Positions 36,925 through 45,715 of a DNA stretch of 64,000 nt are shown here, one piece after another. Origin of the DNA: Kocuria marina (GTDB taxonomy: Bacteria; Actinomycetota; Actinomycetes; Actinomycetales; Micrococcaceae); contig NZ_JROM01000007.1 in the NCBI RefSeq assembly GCF_000786655.1, forward strand, positions 62,001-126,000, given 5' to 3'. The position numbers were made by a program, and so were the translations under genes. Positions within the stretch are counted from its first letter, which is position 1, and every line of letters starts with the position of its first letter. The notes beneath the pieces were generated by a model. That model was not told the DNA's origin. It saw only the letters and a list, made by a program, of their open reading frames with translations, and ran no database searches.

Positions 36925-37191
36925 TTACTGGGCCTGGTCGCCGTTACCGAACAGCCAAATGGCCACCTGACCGAAGCCCAGGTCCAACAGGGAGATCAAC
37001 ACCATCATGAACGCCACGAACACCAGCACGACCAGGACGAAGTTGACCAGTTCCCGGCGGGACGGGGTGACGACCTTCTTGAGCTCGCCCACGACCTGAC
37101 GGATGAACAGCCAGATCCGGCCGAAGATCCCACGCTTGTGATCGGAACCCGCAGGCTGACCCGGGGTCTGTCCTGTGACGGTGTGCGACAT
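36925..37191 (-). CDS. secE: Preprotein translocase subunit SecE
   Basis: Essential small subunit of the SecYEG channel. I start it at ATG 37189-37191 (MSHTVTGQTPGQPAGSD), 88 residues: a short cytoplasmic region with IRQVVGELKKVVTPSRRELV followed by one membrane helix (FVLVVLVFVAFMMVLISLL). It is the single-helix actinobacterial form. It lies downstream of tRNA-Trp and upstream of nusG. Confidence 0.96.
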   Translation of the reverse strand: MSHTVTGQTPGQPAGSDHKRGIFGRIWLFIRQVVGELKKVVTPSRRELVNFVLVVLVFVAFMMVLISLLDLGFGQVAIWLFGNGDQAQ

Positions 37192-37254
37192 CGGCTCTCC
37201 CCTGCGTGAAGCAACTTCTCGGCGGTGGTGTACGTGCCGTTGTGGGTCCTGAAG

Positions 37255-37327
37255 CAGGGCAGACAGGACTCGAACCTGCAACCTGCGGTTTTGGAGACCG
37301 CTGCGCTACCAATTGCGCCACTGCCCT
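37255..37327 (-). tRNA. trnW: tRNA-Trp (CCA anticodon)
   Basis: 73-nt cloverleaf: acceptor AGGGCAG/CTGCCCT with G discriminator, D arm GCGCAATTGGTAGCGC, anticodon arm GCGGT-CTCCAAA-ACCGC (anticodon CCA) and T loop TTCGAGT. CCA is not encoded. It sits 63 nt upstream of secE, the usual actinobacterial arrangement. Confidence 0.96.
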
Positions 37328-37605
37328 TCGACACCGTGTCGCCCTCATGCGCGACACGAAATCCGGTGCCCGAGCCTATCATCGGCCCGTCATCCCGCCG
37401 CCGAGAGTGGATCACGGCGCAGGGAGCACCGCACGGGTGGCGGCACCAACAGACCATGGTACGCGCCCGCCGCGTCCCGTGCAAAGCCCGGGCCGGGCCA
37501 CCTAAGCTGGGGAGCGGCGTCCGCGCCCGGCTCGGCCCCCGGGCCCCGCCCGGTTCGCGGGCGGGTACGCCTGCGGGCCACGAGCCGGTCCGTCCTCGCG
37601 GACGA
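37328..37605. other. Intergenic region between tRNA-Trp and the aspC repeats
   Basis: About 280 bp of very GC-rich sequence with divergent promoters expected on both sides. The only promoter-like element I can point to is a -10 TAAGCT at 37503-37508 (plus strand), the same hexamer as in the rpoBC promoter. It lies about 190 nt before aspC and has no good -35. I see no gene. Confidence 0.3.
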
Positions 37606-37677
37606 CCCGGTCGGTCCGCGCAGCGCAGTCGGTCCGAACAGCCCAGTCGGTCCACATAGTCCACCTAGTCCAGTCAG
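37606..37677 (+). repeat. 18-bp tandem repeats upstream of aspC
   Basis: Three good copies of an 18-bp unit around CCCAGTCGGTCCGNNCAG (37606-37623, 37624-37641, 37642-37659) and a degenerate fourth (37660-37677) stop 3 nt before the aspC Shine-Dalgarno. The unit is a multiple of three and is open in the aspC frame, where it would encode PVGPxS-like repeats. With the ATG chosen it is untranslated. Confidence 0.7.
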
Positions 37678-37696
37678 CCCAGGAGAGATGATCACC

Positions 37697-38908
37697 ATGT
37701 CACCAGCGCAGCAGCGCATCTCGCGTCGGATCGCGGCGATCGCGGAGTCCGCGACCCTCGCCGTGGACGCCAAGGCCAAGGCCCTCAAGGCCGAGGGGCG
37801 GCCCGTGATCGGTTTCGGTGCGGGCGAACCGGACTTCGCGACCCCCGACTACATCGTGGCCGCCGCCGCGGAGGCCCTCGAGGACCCCAAGAACTTCCGC
37901 TACTCCCCCGCCGCGGGACTGCCCGAGCTGCGTTCCGCGATCGCGCAGGCCACGCAGCGCGACAGCGGCTGGGCGGTGGAGCCCTCCCGGGTGCTCGTGA
38001 CCAACGGCGGCAAGCAGGCCGTGTACCAGGCCTTCCAGACGGTCGTGGACGACGGCGACGACGTCCTGCTGCCCGCCCCGTACTGGACCACCTACCCCGA
38101 GGCCATCCGGCTGGCCGGCGGCAATCCCGTGGAGGTCTTCGCGGGTGCTGAGCAGGACTACAAGGTCACGCCCGAACAGCTCGAGGCCGCGTACACGGAA
38201 CGCACCAAGGCCCTGTTGTTCTGCTCGCCGTCCAACCCCACGGGTGCGGTCTACACCGCCGAGGAGACCCGGGCCGTGGGCGAGTGGGCCGCGTCCAAGG
38301 GCATCTTCGTGATCAGTGACGAGATCTACCAGCACCTCACGTACGACGACGTGGAGTTCACCTCCATGGCCCAGGCCGTCCCCGAGCTGCACGAGCACCT
38401 GATCCTGCTCAACGGTGTGGCCAAGACCTACGCGATGACCGGATGGCGTGTGGGGTGGCTGGTCGGTCCCGCGGATGTCGTCAAGGCCGCGACCAACCTG
38501 CAGTCCCACCTCAGTTCCAACGTGAACAACGTGGCCCAGCGCGCGGCCCTGGCCGCCCTGAACGGGCCCATGGACCAGGTGGAGCGCATGCGCGAGGCCT
38601 TCGACCGGCGTCGCCGGAAGATCGTGGAGGGGCTCAACGCGATCGACGGCGTGGTGTGCCCCACCCCCACCGGCGCGTTCTACGCATACCCGGACGTCAC
38701 GGCGCTGTTGGGCCGCGAGTTCGCGGGCGTCACGCCCACCACGAGCGCGGAGCTCGCGGAACTGATCCTCGAGAAGGCCGGGGTGGCCGTGGTCCCGGGT
38801 GAGGCCTTCGGTCCGTCCGGGTACCTGCGCCTGTCCTACGCCCTGGGCGACGACGATCTCGCCGAGGGCCTGTCCCGTCTGCAGGACTTCCTGGGAGGCA
38901 CCGAGTGA
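37697..38908 (+). CDS. aspC: Pyridoxal-phosphate aminotransferase, aspartate family
   Basis: Class I/II aminotransferase of 403 residues from ATG 37697 ([30 protein letters not shown]). The frame also has ATG 37688, too close to AGGAGAG to be preferred, and remains open upstream through tandem repeats. [20 protein letters not shown], the PLP lysine in [15 protein letters not shown] and [10 protein letters not shown] indicate the aspartate/prephenate aminotransferase branch. Likely reaction: aspartate plus 2-oxoglutarate. Overlap of the stop with the next GTG links it to a small membrane protein. Confidence 0.9.
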   Translation: MSPAQQRISRRIAAIAESATLAVDAKAKALKAEGRPVIGFGAGEPDFATPDYIVAAAAEALEDPKNFRYSPAAGLPELRSAIAQATQRDSGWAVEPSRVLVTNGGKQAVYQAFQTVVDDGDDVLLPAPYWTTYPEAIRLAGGNPVEVFAGAEQDYKVTPEQLEAAYTERTKALLFCSPSNPTGAVYTAEETRAVGEWAASKGIFVISDEIYQHLTYDDVEFTSMAQAVPELHEHLILLNGVAKTYAMTGWRVGWLVGPADVVKAATNLQSHLSSNVNNVAQRAALAALNGPMDQVERMREAFDRRRRKIVEGLNAIDGVVCPTPTGAFYAYPDVTALLGREFAGVTPTTSAELAELILEKAGVAVVPGEAFGPSGYLRLSYALGDDDLAEGLSRLQDFLGGTE

Positions 38909-39273
38909 GCGTCAAAGAAACCTTGCACGAGCTGGACGAACTGCTGCCCTCCGCCGTGGCCCTGCCCAGCTCGGCCGTGGTGGCCGGCGGACTCATCGGT
39001 GGATACGCCGTAGCCCGGTGGAGCGGTGTCCGCGCCCTGGGCGGTGCGGTCCTGCTCGTGAAGGGCGTGGTCGCCGGGCGCACGTGGTACCGCTCCGCGG
39101 GACCCGCCACGACCGCGGGCCTGAGCGTGCTGTACCTCGCCGGGTTCGGACTGTCCCACCCGCTGGCCAAGAAGATCGGCGCGTGGCCCTCGGTGTTCAC
39201 CGTGGCCGCGGTCAACGCCGCGGCCTCGTGGGCGCTCGTGGACCGGCACAACTTCCGGCGCGACGCCGCCTGA
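38905..39273 (+). CDS. Small hydrophobic membrane protein of unknown function
   Basis: A 122-residue protein starting at GTG 38905, overlapping the aspC stop by 4 nt; GGGAGG inside aspC serves as its ribosome site. After an acidic N-terminus ([14 protein letters not shown]) come three or four hydrophobic stretches (about 21-38, 43-58, 68-85, 95-112) with little charge. I do not recognise a family. Translational coupling suggests co-expression with the aminotransferase, not necessarily a shared function. Confidence 0.6.
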   Translation: MSVKETLHELDELLPSAVALPSSAVVAGGLIGGYAVARWSGVRALGGAVLLVKGVVAGRTWYRSAGPATTAGLSVLYLAGFGLSHPLAKKIGAWPSVFTVAAVNAAASWALVDRHNFRRDAA

Positions 39274-39304
39274 GGCCTCTCACGCGGATGCACCCCCGGC
39301 GCAC

Positions 39305-39340
39305 GCACCCCCGACGGCGGATGTCCGCTGCCGGGGGTGC
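39305..39340. terminator. Convergent terminator after the aspC operon
   Basis: GCACCCCCG (39305-39313) pairs with CGGGGGTGC (39332-39340), with further pairing inside (GGCGGA/TCCGC). It lies between the plus-strand aspC operon and the minus-strand PepSY gene and can serve both. Confidence 0.65.
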
Positions 39341-39462
39341 TGTCCGTTCAGGGGTGCCCTTCCTTCACGGGGCGCCGTCAGTTCAGGCGGTGCGATCCGT
39401 TCGGGGGACGCCGCCCGCTCGGGGTGCGCCGCCCGTTCGAGAAGCGCCGCCCGTGCAGGGGA
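39341..39462. repeat. Degenerate tandem repeats after the PepSY gene
   Basis: About 120 bp made of imperfect units of roughly 21-24 bp around CCGTTCGGGGGACGCCGCCCG, for example near 39395-39460. The units differ enough that copy number is unclear (about five). No gene is evident. Confidence 0.45.
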
Positions 39463-40917
39463 TCATTGCGCGGCTTTCCAGGCCGAGCGGCGTCGTACGA
39501 CGGCGGCGATGACGAGATCCACCGCGAGGAACGCAACGAGCGAGATGCCCAGCAACGACACGAACAACCCCGCGCCCAGACCCACCGCGAGCAGCAGCGG
39601 CCACGTCCACGGCGGAGTGCTGCGCAGCGCGCCGCGCGGGGGCACGGGGCCGAAACCCGCGCCCGCGGCGCGCGTGGGACGGCGGCGCCACCACATGACG
39701 TAACCGCCCACCACCAGGACCACGAGGCCCACGGCCAGGACCGCGAGCGCGATCTGGTTGGGCAGACCGAACAGCAGACCCATGTGCGCGGCGATCGCCC
39801 ACTGCGTGAGCTTCGCGGGCAGGCCCCATTCGGAGAAGCGCACGTGGTCGGTGACCCGCAGGCTCTCGGGGTCCACGGCCATGCTGTCCACCTGGGTGGG
39901 CCACGACCGGTCGTTCTCGGCCACGGTCCACGCCGCGTCCCGGGACGCGGCGGGGCGGATCTCCACGAGCTGCGAGTCCAACCCGGCGGTGCGCGCGGCC
40001 GTGAGCACGGCGTCGAACGACGCGGACGGGTCCGTGTGACCCTGGTGCCCCTGGTGGCCGTGGTGCTCGGCGTGTTCGTCCCCGGCACCCTGCTGCGGCG
40101 CGGAGCCCGGCAGGGCCGTGGACACCTTGGGGGTGGTCCAGTGCAACGCGCTGCGCAGCTGCGACACGTTCTCCCCCGCGTACGCGGACCACGTGAGTCC
40201 CGACGCCGCGAGGAACAGGAAGCCGAGCGCGAGCCACACACCCGTGGCCGTGTGCCACGACCGCGTCCGGCGATACGCGTTGGCCTCTCCCTGGCGCGGC
40301 ACCAGGGTGACCCGGGCGCGGCGGCCCCGACCCATGCGGCGTCGGTGCAGCACCACGAGCACGACGCCGCTGACGGCCATCACACCCAGCCACGAGGCCG
40401 CGAGCTCGCTGTAGAGCCGCCCGGGCTCACCCAGCAGCAGGTCCCGGTGCAACCGGTCGATCGTGGTGCGCAGCGGCAGTGCACCGCTGGTCCCGTAGAC
40501 GGTCATGTCCCCCACGACCCGGCCGGTCCCGGGGTCCACGAAGATCCCCCGGGACTCTGAGCGGCCCAGGGAGGGGTCGGCGAACATGACGCGCGTGGTG
40601 CCACCCTCGGCGGCGGGGCGCACCGCCACGGGTGCGTCGTCCGTACCGATCTCGCGCTGGGCGGCCCGGACCTGCCGGTCGATGCTCCACGGGGCCTCGG
40701 ATTGCGTGCCGGTGAGGGCGTCGGCGTAGACCGCCCGTTCGAGTTGCGGTGTGAACACGTACAGCAGCCCGGACAGGGCGGCGATCATCAGGAAGGGCCC
40801 CATGAGGATTCCCGCGTAGAAGTGCAGTCTTCGTAGCAGGGCCATGAGCCAGGCGTGGGAGGGGCGCGCACCCTCGCGGGCGCGCTCGGACGACGGTGCG
40901 TCCAGTGTTGCGGACAT
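39463..40917 (-). CDS. PepSY-domain transmembrane protein with a His-rich segment
   Basis: A 484-residue PepSY-associated membrane protein. I choose ATG 40915-40917 (MSATLDAPSSERAREG) because GAGAGG precedes it; an in-frame start 36 nt upstream lacks a site. The N-terminal helix LHFYAGILMGPFLMIAALSGLLYVF is the family hallmark, with further helices at about 180-200 and 230-250 and three at the C-terminus. Between them lies an extracytoplasmic segment with HAEHHGHQGHQGH, likely to bind metal. Such proteins are often linked to iron or heme reduction and uptake. The partner at 40996 is also His-rich. Substrate unknown. Confidence 0.8.
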   Translation of the reverse strand: MSATLDAPSSERAREGARPSHAWLMALLRRLHFYAGILMGPFLMIAALSGLLYVFTPQLERAVYADALTGTQSEAPWSIDRQVRAAQREIGTDDAPVAVRPAAEGGTTRVMFADPSLGRSESRGIFVDPGTGRVVGDMTVYGTSGALPLRTTIDRLHRDLLLGEPGRLYSELAASWLGVMAVSGVVLVVLHRRRMGRGRRARVTLVPRQGEANAYRRTRSWHTATGVWLALGFLFLAASGLTWSAYAGENVSQLRSALHWTTPKVSTALPGSAPQQGAGDEHAEHHGHQGHQGHTDPSASFDAVLTAARTAGLDSQLVEIRPAASRDAAWTVAENDRSWPTQVDSMAVDPESLRVTDHVRFSEWGLPAKLTQWAIAAHMGLLFGLPNQIALAVLAVGLVVLVVGGYVMWWRRRPTRAAGAGFGPVPPRGALRSTPPWTWPLLLAVGLGAGLFVSLLGISLVAFLAVDLVIAAVVRRRSAWKAAQ

Positions 40918-40995
40918 GATGAAGTACCTCTCGATGACATGTGGTGAGGACACCCGGCGGACGAGTGCCCGGGGTGTGCTCGGAAGGACAGCGGC

Positions 40996-41592
40996 TCAGA
41001 CGGAAAGAGCCGGCGGTCCGCGTCGAGAGATGATGCGCACGGGTGACCACGTGCGCGGGGGCAGGAGGTAGGCCAGGGGTACGGGCCGTGGCGCGTGACA
41101 CGGCACGAGCGCCGGGACCGCGAGCGCCAGGGCGGTGAAGAACACGCGTGCGGCGGCATGCGCGAGCCGCCACCACCCGTCCTCCGCGTGCCGGATCAGC
41201 ACGAACGTGAGGACGGCCGCGCCCACGTGGGCCCACACCATGGGGTCGTGACCCATGGCCAGCGGGTCGGCAGGGGCCAGGGTTTGCGCGTCCATGACGT
41301 GAGCGTGGTGAGCGTGGCCGTGCGCATGCATCGTCCCCGACATGTAGGAGGACGATCCCGCGGCATGACCGCCCAGCGAGAACGGCGCGTGGAAGGGCAG
41401 CTGGCTCAGCGCCACGACACACGCGGTTCGTACGGCGCCGAGACGCCGCCCGGCGAGAAGCACGCACACGAGCCCCGCGATCGACAGGGTCAACGCCAGG
41501 AGGGCCACGTTCGGCGGGTTCGGGTCCACCGCGTAGTGGGACGTGGCCTCGCACAGGGTGGATACGCCAGCGGCCGCCCAGCCACGAATCAA
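40996..41592 (-). CDS. Membrane protein with a His/Met-rich loop
   Basis: About 198 residues with roughly four hydrophobic segments (ALLALTLSIAGLVCVLLA, TACVVALSQLPFHAPF, WAHVGAAVLTFVLI, VFFTALALAVPALVP) and a central loop MSGTMHAHGHAHHAHVMD rich in His and Met. The start is uncertain: the longest form uses TTG 41590-41592 with no good ribosome site, and a GTG about 22 codons in is possible. It lies 78 nt upstream of the PepSY gene on the same strand. The loop suggests copper or another soft/borderline metal; this is inference from composition only. Confidence 0.6.
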   Translation of the reverse strand: MIRGWAAAGVSTLCEATSHYAVDPNPPNVALLALTLSIAGLVCVLLAGRRLGAVRTACVVALSQLPFHAPFSLGGHAAGSSSYMSGTMHAHGHAHHAHVMDAQTLAPADPLAMGHDPMVWAHVGAAVLTFVLIRHAEDGWWRLAHAAARVFFTALALAVPALVPCHAPRPVPLAYLLPPRTWSPVRIISRRGPPALSV

Positions 41593-41663
41593 TCAGGCCG
41601 GGCGGCTCACGGGGGTGGAACCAACCATGGACGCTTCCGGGGAACGGTGGGAGGAGCCGGGTG

Positions 41664-42575
41664 TCAGTCGTCCACGGCGTCGCGGCCGCGGCGCACGATC
41701 AGCGGGTCTGGCGGGTACACCACGGAGGTGTCCTTGTCCTCGTAGTCGAACTGGTTGAGGAAGAAGCGCATGGCGTTGAGGCGGGCGCGCTTCTTGTCGT
41801 TGGACTTGATGGTGATCCACGGGGCGTGGTCCGTGTCCGTGCGGCGGAAGGTCTCCTCCTTGGCCACGGTGTAGTCCTCCCAGCGGTCCAGGGACGCGAG
41901 GTCCATGGGCGAGAGCTTCCAGCGGCGCACCGGGTCGATCTGGCGGATCGCAAAGCGCGTGCGCTGCTCGTGCTGCGTCACCGAGAACCAGAACTTGGTC
42001 AGGTGGATCCCCGAGTCCACGAGCATCTTCTCGAACACGGGCGCCTGCAGCATGAAGCTCTCGTACTGCTCGTCCGTGCAGAAGCCCATCACGCGCTCCA
42101 CGTTGCCGCGGTTGTACCACGAGCGGTCGAACAGCACGATCTCACCGTTGGTGGGCAGGTGCTGGATGTAGCGCTGGAAGTACCACTGGCCCTGCTCGCG
42201 GTCCGAGGGCTTGTTCAGGGCCACCACGCGGGCGGCGCGGGGGTTGAGGTGCTCGGTGAAACGCTTGATGGTCCCGCCCTTGCCCGCGGCGTCCCGACCC
42301 TCGAACACGATCACGTGTTTGAGGTCGTTGTCCTGACCCCAGTACTGGAACTTCAACAGTTCGATCTGCAACTGGTACTTCTCGAGCTCGTAGTCCTCGC
42401 GGGACATCCGCTCGTCGTACGGGTACCCCTCACGCCACGTCTCCACCGCGCTTCCACCCGGGTCGATCAGATCGGGGTCCGGGGACTGCCCGTCCCGCAC
42501 GGTGTAACCCTGGTCCACAAGCTTGTCGATAAACTCGCGCAGGTTCTCCCGGGCCGGTTCTTGCTGGGCGGTCAT
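41664..42575 (-). CDS. ppk2: Polyphosphate kinase 2 (class I)
   Basis: Transfers phosphate between polyphosphate and nucleoside diphosphates, usually making GTP or ATP. I start at ATG 42573-42575 (MTAQQEPARENLREF), 303 residues, behind AGGAGG at 5 nt; in-frame ATGs upstream lack sites. Walker A GRDAAGKGG (93-101) and the lid/Walker B element DRSWYNR (150-156) are present. There is a single PPK2 domain, so the class I (NDP-phosphorylating) assignment is likely. It is divergent from pfkA. Confidence 0.92.
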   Translation of the reverse strand: MTAQQEPARENLREFIDKLVDQGYTVRDGQSPDPDLIDPGGSAVETWREGYPYDERMSREDYELEKYQLQIELLKFQYWGQDNDLKHVIVFEGRDAAGKGGTIKRFTEHLNPRAARVVALNKPSDREQGQWYFQRYIQHLPTNGEIVLFDRSWYNRGNVERVMGFCTDEQYESFMLQAPVFEKMLVDSGIHLTKFWFSVTQHEQRTRFAIRQIDPVRRWKLSPMDLASLDRWEDYTVAKEETFRRTDTDHAPWITIKSNDKKRARLNAMRFFLNQFDYEDKDTSVVYPPDPLIVRRGRDAVDD

Positions 42576-42779
42576 AACGTCCTCCTGGTGGCCTGACATC
42601 GCGAACGGCGTGTTCACAGATCCTCCCCCGATCTTAGTTGTCCACATTAACCACGGGTGGACGGGACCCACCATGTGCCGCGCATCCGTTTATCCGGTGT
42701 CCCGGGCAACGCCGAGCGCGCATTACTAGGATGGAAGGGGAACAACGATACGACACGACAGAGGGGAACTGAGGCACAC

Positions 42780-43811
42780 ATGCGAATCGGGCTCATGACC
42801 AGCGGCGGGGACTGCCCCGGACTCAACGCGGTGATCCGCGGCGCGGTGTTACACGGCATCAAATCTTTCGATCACGAGTTCGTGGGCTTCCGGGACGGCT
42901 GGCGCGGCGTCGTCGAAGGGGACATCATCGACTTGCCGCGGCAGAGTGTACGCGGCCTCGCGCGCCAGGGCGGGACCATCCTGGGCACCTCGCGCACCAA
43001 CCCCTTCGACGGCCCCCAGGGCGGTCCCGAGAACATCGCCAAGGTCCTGGAGCGTCACGGGATCGACGCCGTGATCGCGATCGGCGGCGAAGGCACCCTG
43101 GCCGGCGCCAAGCGGCTCGCGGACGCGGGGCTGCCCGTGGTGGGCGTGCCCAAGACCATCGACAACGACCTGCAGGCCACCGACTTCACGTTCGGTTTCG
43201 ACACCGCGGTCTCGATCGCCACGGATGCGATGGACCGGCTGCGCACCACCGGCGAATCGCATCACCGGTGTATGGTCGCGGAGGTCATGGGCCGCCACGT
43301 GGGCTGGATCGCGCTGCACTCCGGCATGGCCGCCGGCGCGCACGCCATCCTGATCCCCGAATTCCGGGAGTCCATGGAGCAGGTTTCCGAGTGGGTCCGT
43401 GAGGTCCACGAGCGTGGCCGCTCACCGCTCGTTGTCGTGGCGGAGGGCTTCATCCCCGACGACCGCGAGGAGGCCATCGCGGGCAAGGGCACCGAGGCGT
43501 CCGGGCGCCCGCGGCTGGGGGGCATCGGGGACTTCGTGACGCGGGAGATCGAGGAGAACACCGGCATCGAGACCCGCAACACGATCCTGGGTCACATCCA
43601 GCGCGGTGGCGCGCCCACCGGCTTCGACCGTGTCCTGGCCACGCGACTGGGGATCGCCGCCGTGGGGATGGCCACCGAGAAGCAGTGGGGCAAGATGTGC
43701 GCGCTGCGCGGCACGGACGTGGTGCGCGTGGACTTCTCCGAGGCGCTCGACGGGCTCAAGGTGGTACCGCAGGACCGCTACGACGAGGCCAAGGTGCTGT
43801 TCGGTCGCTGA
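42780..43811 (+). CDS. pfkA: 6-phosphofructokinase, ATP-dependent type
   Basis: Phosphorylates fructose 6-phosphate, the committed step of glycolysis. The 343 residues start MRIGLMTSGGDCPGLNAVIR. The nucleotide motif is GGEGT (102-106), with Gly where pyrophosphate-dependent enzymes have Asp, and the catalytic motif is PKTIDND (124-130) with base Asp128. This combination matches the ATP-using enzymes of actinomycetes such as Streptomyces. The start follows GAGG; an in-frame upstream region has no homology. A strong hairpin follows. Confidence 0.94.
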   Translation: MRIGLMTSGGDCPGLNAVIRGAVLHGIKSFDHEFVGFRDGWRGVVEGDIIDLPRQSVRGLARQGGTILGTSRTNPFDGPQGGPENIAKVLERHGIDAVIAIGGEGTLAGAKRLADAGLPVVGVPKTIDNDLQATDFTFGFDTAVSIATDAMDRLRTTGESHHRCMVAEVMGRHVGWIALHSGMAAGAHAILIPEFRESMEQVSEWVREVHERGRSPLVVVAEGFIPDDREEAIAGKGTEASGRPRLGGIGDFVTREIEENTGIETRNTILGHIQRGGAPTGFDRVLATRLGIAAVGMATEKQWGKMCALRGTDVVRVDFSEALDGLKVVPQDRYDEAKVLFGR

Positions 43812-43825
43812 GCCCCGACTCGTGG

Positions 43826-43862
43826 TGGCGCCCCATTCCCCTCCGAGGGGAACGGGGCGCCA
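43826..43862. terminator. Convergent terminator between pfkA and ygfZ
   Basis: TGGCGCCCC-A-TTCCCCT with its complement AGGGGAA-C-GGGGCGCCA forms a stem of about 16 bp around a 3-nt loop, 14 nt after the pfkA stop and before the converging ygfZ stop. Confidence 0.85.
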
Positions 43863-43883
43863 TCACATATCAGTCGTGTTAGG

Positions 43884-45107
43884 TCAGAGCCGCATTCCAC
43901 CGCCGCGCGGACCGCGCATGAGCCCCTGGGCCCGGCCCACCACGGACCCGGCATCCGGGGGGACCACCACGGTCTGGGCGGCGGCCCACTGTTCGGCGGG
44001 TGCGTCCGCGGACGTGCCGCCCGCGGCGTCGTCGGACGCGCCGTTGCCGTTCGATGCGGCCTCCTCCGAGCCCTGCACGACGGTGTCCCGCACGGTGAGC
44101 ACCGCGTCCGGGGCGACCGAGCGTTTGAGCACGGCGAGCGCGATGGGGCCGGCCTCGTGGTGCAACTGGGCCGCGGTCACGCGACCCACGACCTTGCCGT
44201 TCAGCTCGACCGTGGCCCCGGGGCCCGGGAGCGTGTGCTGGGAACCGTCCAGGTCCAGGAACGTGAGCCGGCGCGGCGGGTGGCCCAGGTTGTGCACGCG
44301 GGCCACGGTCTCCTGGCCCTTGTAGCAGCCCTTGGCCAGGTGCACGGCGGTGCGCATCCAGTCCAGTTCGTGCGGGATGGTCTTCTCGTCCGTGTCCGCG
44401 CCCCAGCGCGGCCGCCAGGCCTCGATCCGCAGGGCCTCCGCGGCCCACGAACCGGCGAGCGAGTACCCCTGTTCCTCGAGACCCGCGACCGCGGTCTCCA
44501 ACGACGCGAGCGGAATCAGGTGTTCGTACCACGAGCGCGCGGCACCCGGGTGGTCCTCGGTCACGGCGTAGGCGTGACCGCCCGCGCCGACGCCCGGCCA
44601 CGGGTCGTGCCACACCAGCACGGGGTTGGTCTGGGCGGGAAGCAGCTCACGAAGGTCCCGCGTGGCGACGAGCACCGCCCAGCGGTCACTGACGTCCTCG
44701 ATCTCCACCCGCAGGGCGAAGCGCATGGTGGTCAGCCAGTCGGCGAGCCCTGCGGCCTCCCGGGCCTCGGTGATCAACCACGTGGTCCCGCCATCGTCGA
44801 CCACGTGCGGAGCGAATTCCACGCGGCCCTGGATGCTCAGGAAGAGGGTTTCGGTACTGACTCCCGGGGTCAGTCCGGTGAGCACCTGCGACGACAAGGT
44901 GGTGAGCCAGCTCAGTCGATCGGGGCCACTCACGGTCACGACGCCGCGCTGGGACTGGTCCACCACGGCCCTCCCCCGGGCCAGGGCGCGCTGTTCGTGC
45001 ACGGGGGCGCCGTAGTGCGCCGCGACCCCCTCGTCCAGCGCTTCCGCGGTCACGGCACCGTGGCGGTGCAACAGGACGGAGGAGTATGAGGGTGCGGTGT
45101 CAGTCAC
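43884..45107 (-). CDS. ygfZ: Folate-binding YgfZ-family protein
   Basis: Tetrahydrofolate-dependent helper for synthesis or repair of iron-sulfur clusters, related to GcvT. I start it at GTG 45105-45107, (V)TDTAPSYSSVLLHRHG, overlapping the stop of the nitrobindin gene (GTGA), giving 407 residues. The signature KGCYKGQE is at 259-266, including the conserved cysteine. A Gly/Asp/Ala-rich insertion lies at about 352-385 before a conserved C-terminal end. It is the last gene of a four-gene operon. Confidence 0.9.
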   Translation of the reverse strand: MTDTAPSYSSVLLHRHGAVTAEALDEGVAAHYGAPVHEQRALARGRAVVDQSQRGVVTVSGPDRLSWLTTLSSQVLTGLTPGVSTETLFLSIQGRVEFAPHVVDDGGTTWLITEAREAAGLADWLTTMRFALRVEIEDVSDRWAVLVATRDLRELLPAQTNPVLVWHDPWPGVGAGGHAYAVTEDHPGAARSWYEHLIPLASLETAVAGLEEQGYSLAGSWAAEALRIEAWRPRWGADTDEKTIPHELDWMRTAVHLAKGCYKGQETVARVHNLGHPPRRLTFLDLDGSQHTLPGPGATVELNGKVVGRVTAAQLHHEAGPIALAVLKRSVAPDAVLTVRDTVVQGSEEAASNGNGASDDAAGGTSADAPAEQWAAAQTVVVPPDAGSVVGRAQGLMRGPRGGGMRL

Positions 45108-45712
45108 TTCTGGGGTTCGACCTTGCTCAGTTCGGCGGAAGCGTGCGTAGCGAGTTCGTGGCCCTGCGCGGCCATGTCCCACGCCCACATGAGGTGGTTG
45201 TTGACGAGCCCGTAGAGCCGGGTCCCGGAGACGTACTCCTTGGCACCGCGGGCGCGGATCACGGCGTCCGTGCTGAGGTCCACGCGCGGGCCCTTGATCT
45301 GGCCCAGGTACAGCTCGGCGACGCCGCCGGGCTGGGCGATCGTCACGGAGATGTCGAAGCCGCCGTCCGCGTTGCGCAGGTCCTCGACGTCCTGTGCGGA
45401 CTTGAGCACGGGCACGGGGTCCGGCGGGAGCATCCCGGGTCCGATGTCGCCGTCCTCACGAGGACGGGCGAGCTCCCAGAACCCTTGTTCGTACGTGGCC
45501 TCGCGCTGGGGTTCGCCCTCTTCGTTGAGCAGCGTGGTCTGCGCGCGGTAGATCATGAACGGTAAGCCGGTCTGTTCGAACGTGACGCGTTGCCGGAAGG
45601 CACGTTGTTCGGCGTCGCCGTATCCCATGAAGCCGTTGCCCTCCCACGTGCCCAACAGCCATGCGAAGGGAACGAGTTCGGGGGTCAGGTCCGTGGGGAT
45701 CTCGACGGGCAC
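45104..45712 (-). CDS. Nitrobindin-like heme-binding beta-barrel protein
   Basis: A 202-residue member of the FABP-like/THAP4 family. The motif GTWEGNG (21-27) is the nitrobindin GxWxGxG signature, and the C-terminal GHELATHASAEL supplies candidate axial histidines. Bacterial nitrobindins bind ferric heme and react with nitric oxide or peroxynitrite. The start is GTG 45710-45712, 3 nt after the small ORF at 45716. The stop overlaps ygfZ, so a heme/NO protein and an iron-sulfur maintenance factor are translated together. Confidence 0.82.
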   Translation of the reverse strand: MPVEIPTDLTPELVPFAWLLGTWEGNGFMGYGDAEQRAFRQRVTFEQTGLPFMIYRAQTTLLNEEGEPQREATYEQGFWELARPREDGDIGPGMLPPDPVPVLKSAQDVEDLRNADGGFDISVTIAQPGGVAELYLGQIKGPRVDLSTDAVIRARGAKEYVSGTRLYGLVNNHLMWAWDMAAQGHELATHASAELSKVEPQK

Positions 45713-45715
45713 GAG

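Noticed and set aside
37606-37677. 18-bp repeats as a CRISPR array
   Set aside because: The units are contiguous with no spacers, and no cas genes are present.
37313-37696. aspC starting far upstream, with a repeat-encoded N-terminal extension
   Set aside because: Homology to aminotransferases begins near the ATG at 37697, and a ribosome site lies just before it. An extension is not excluded but is less likely.
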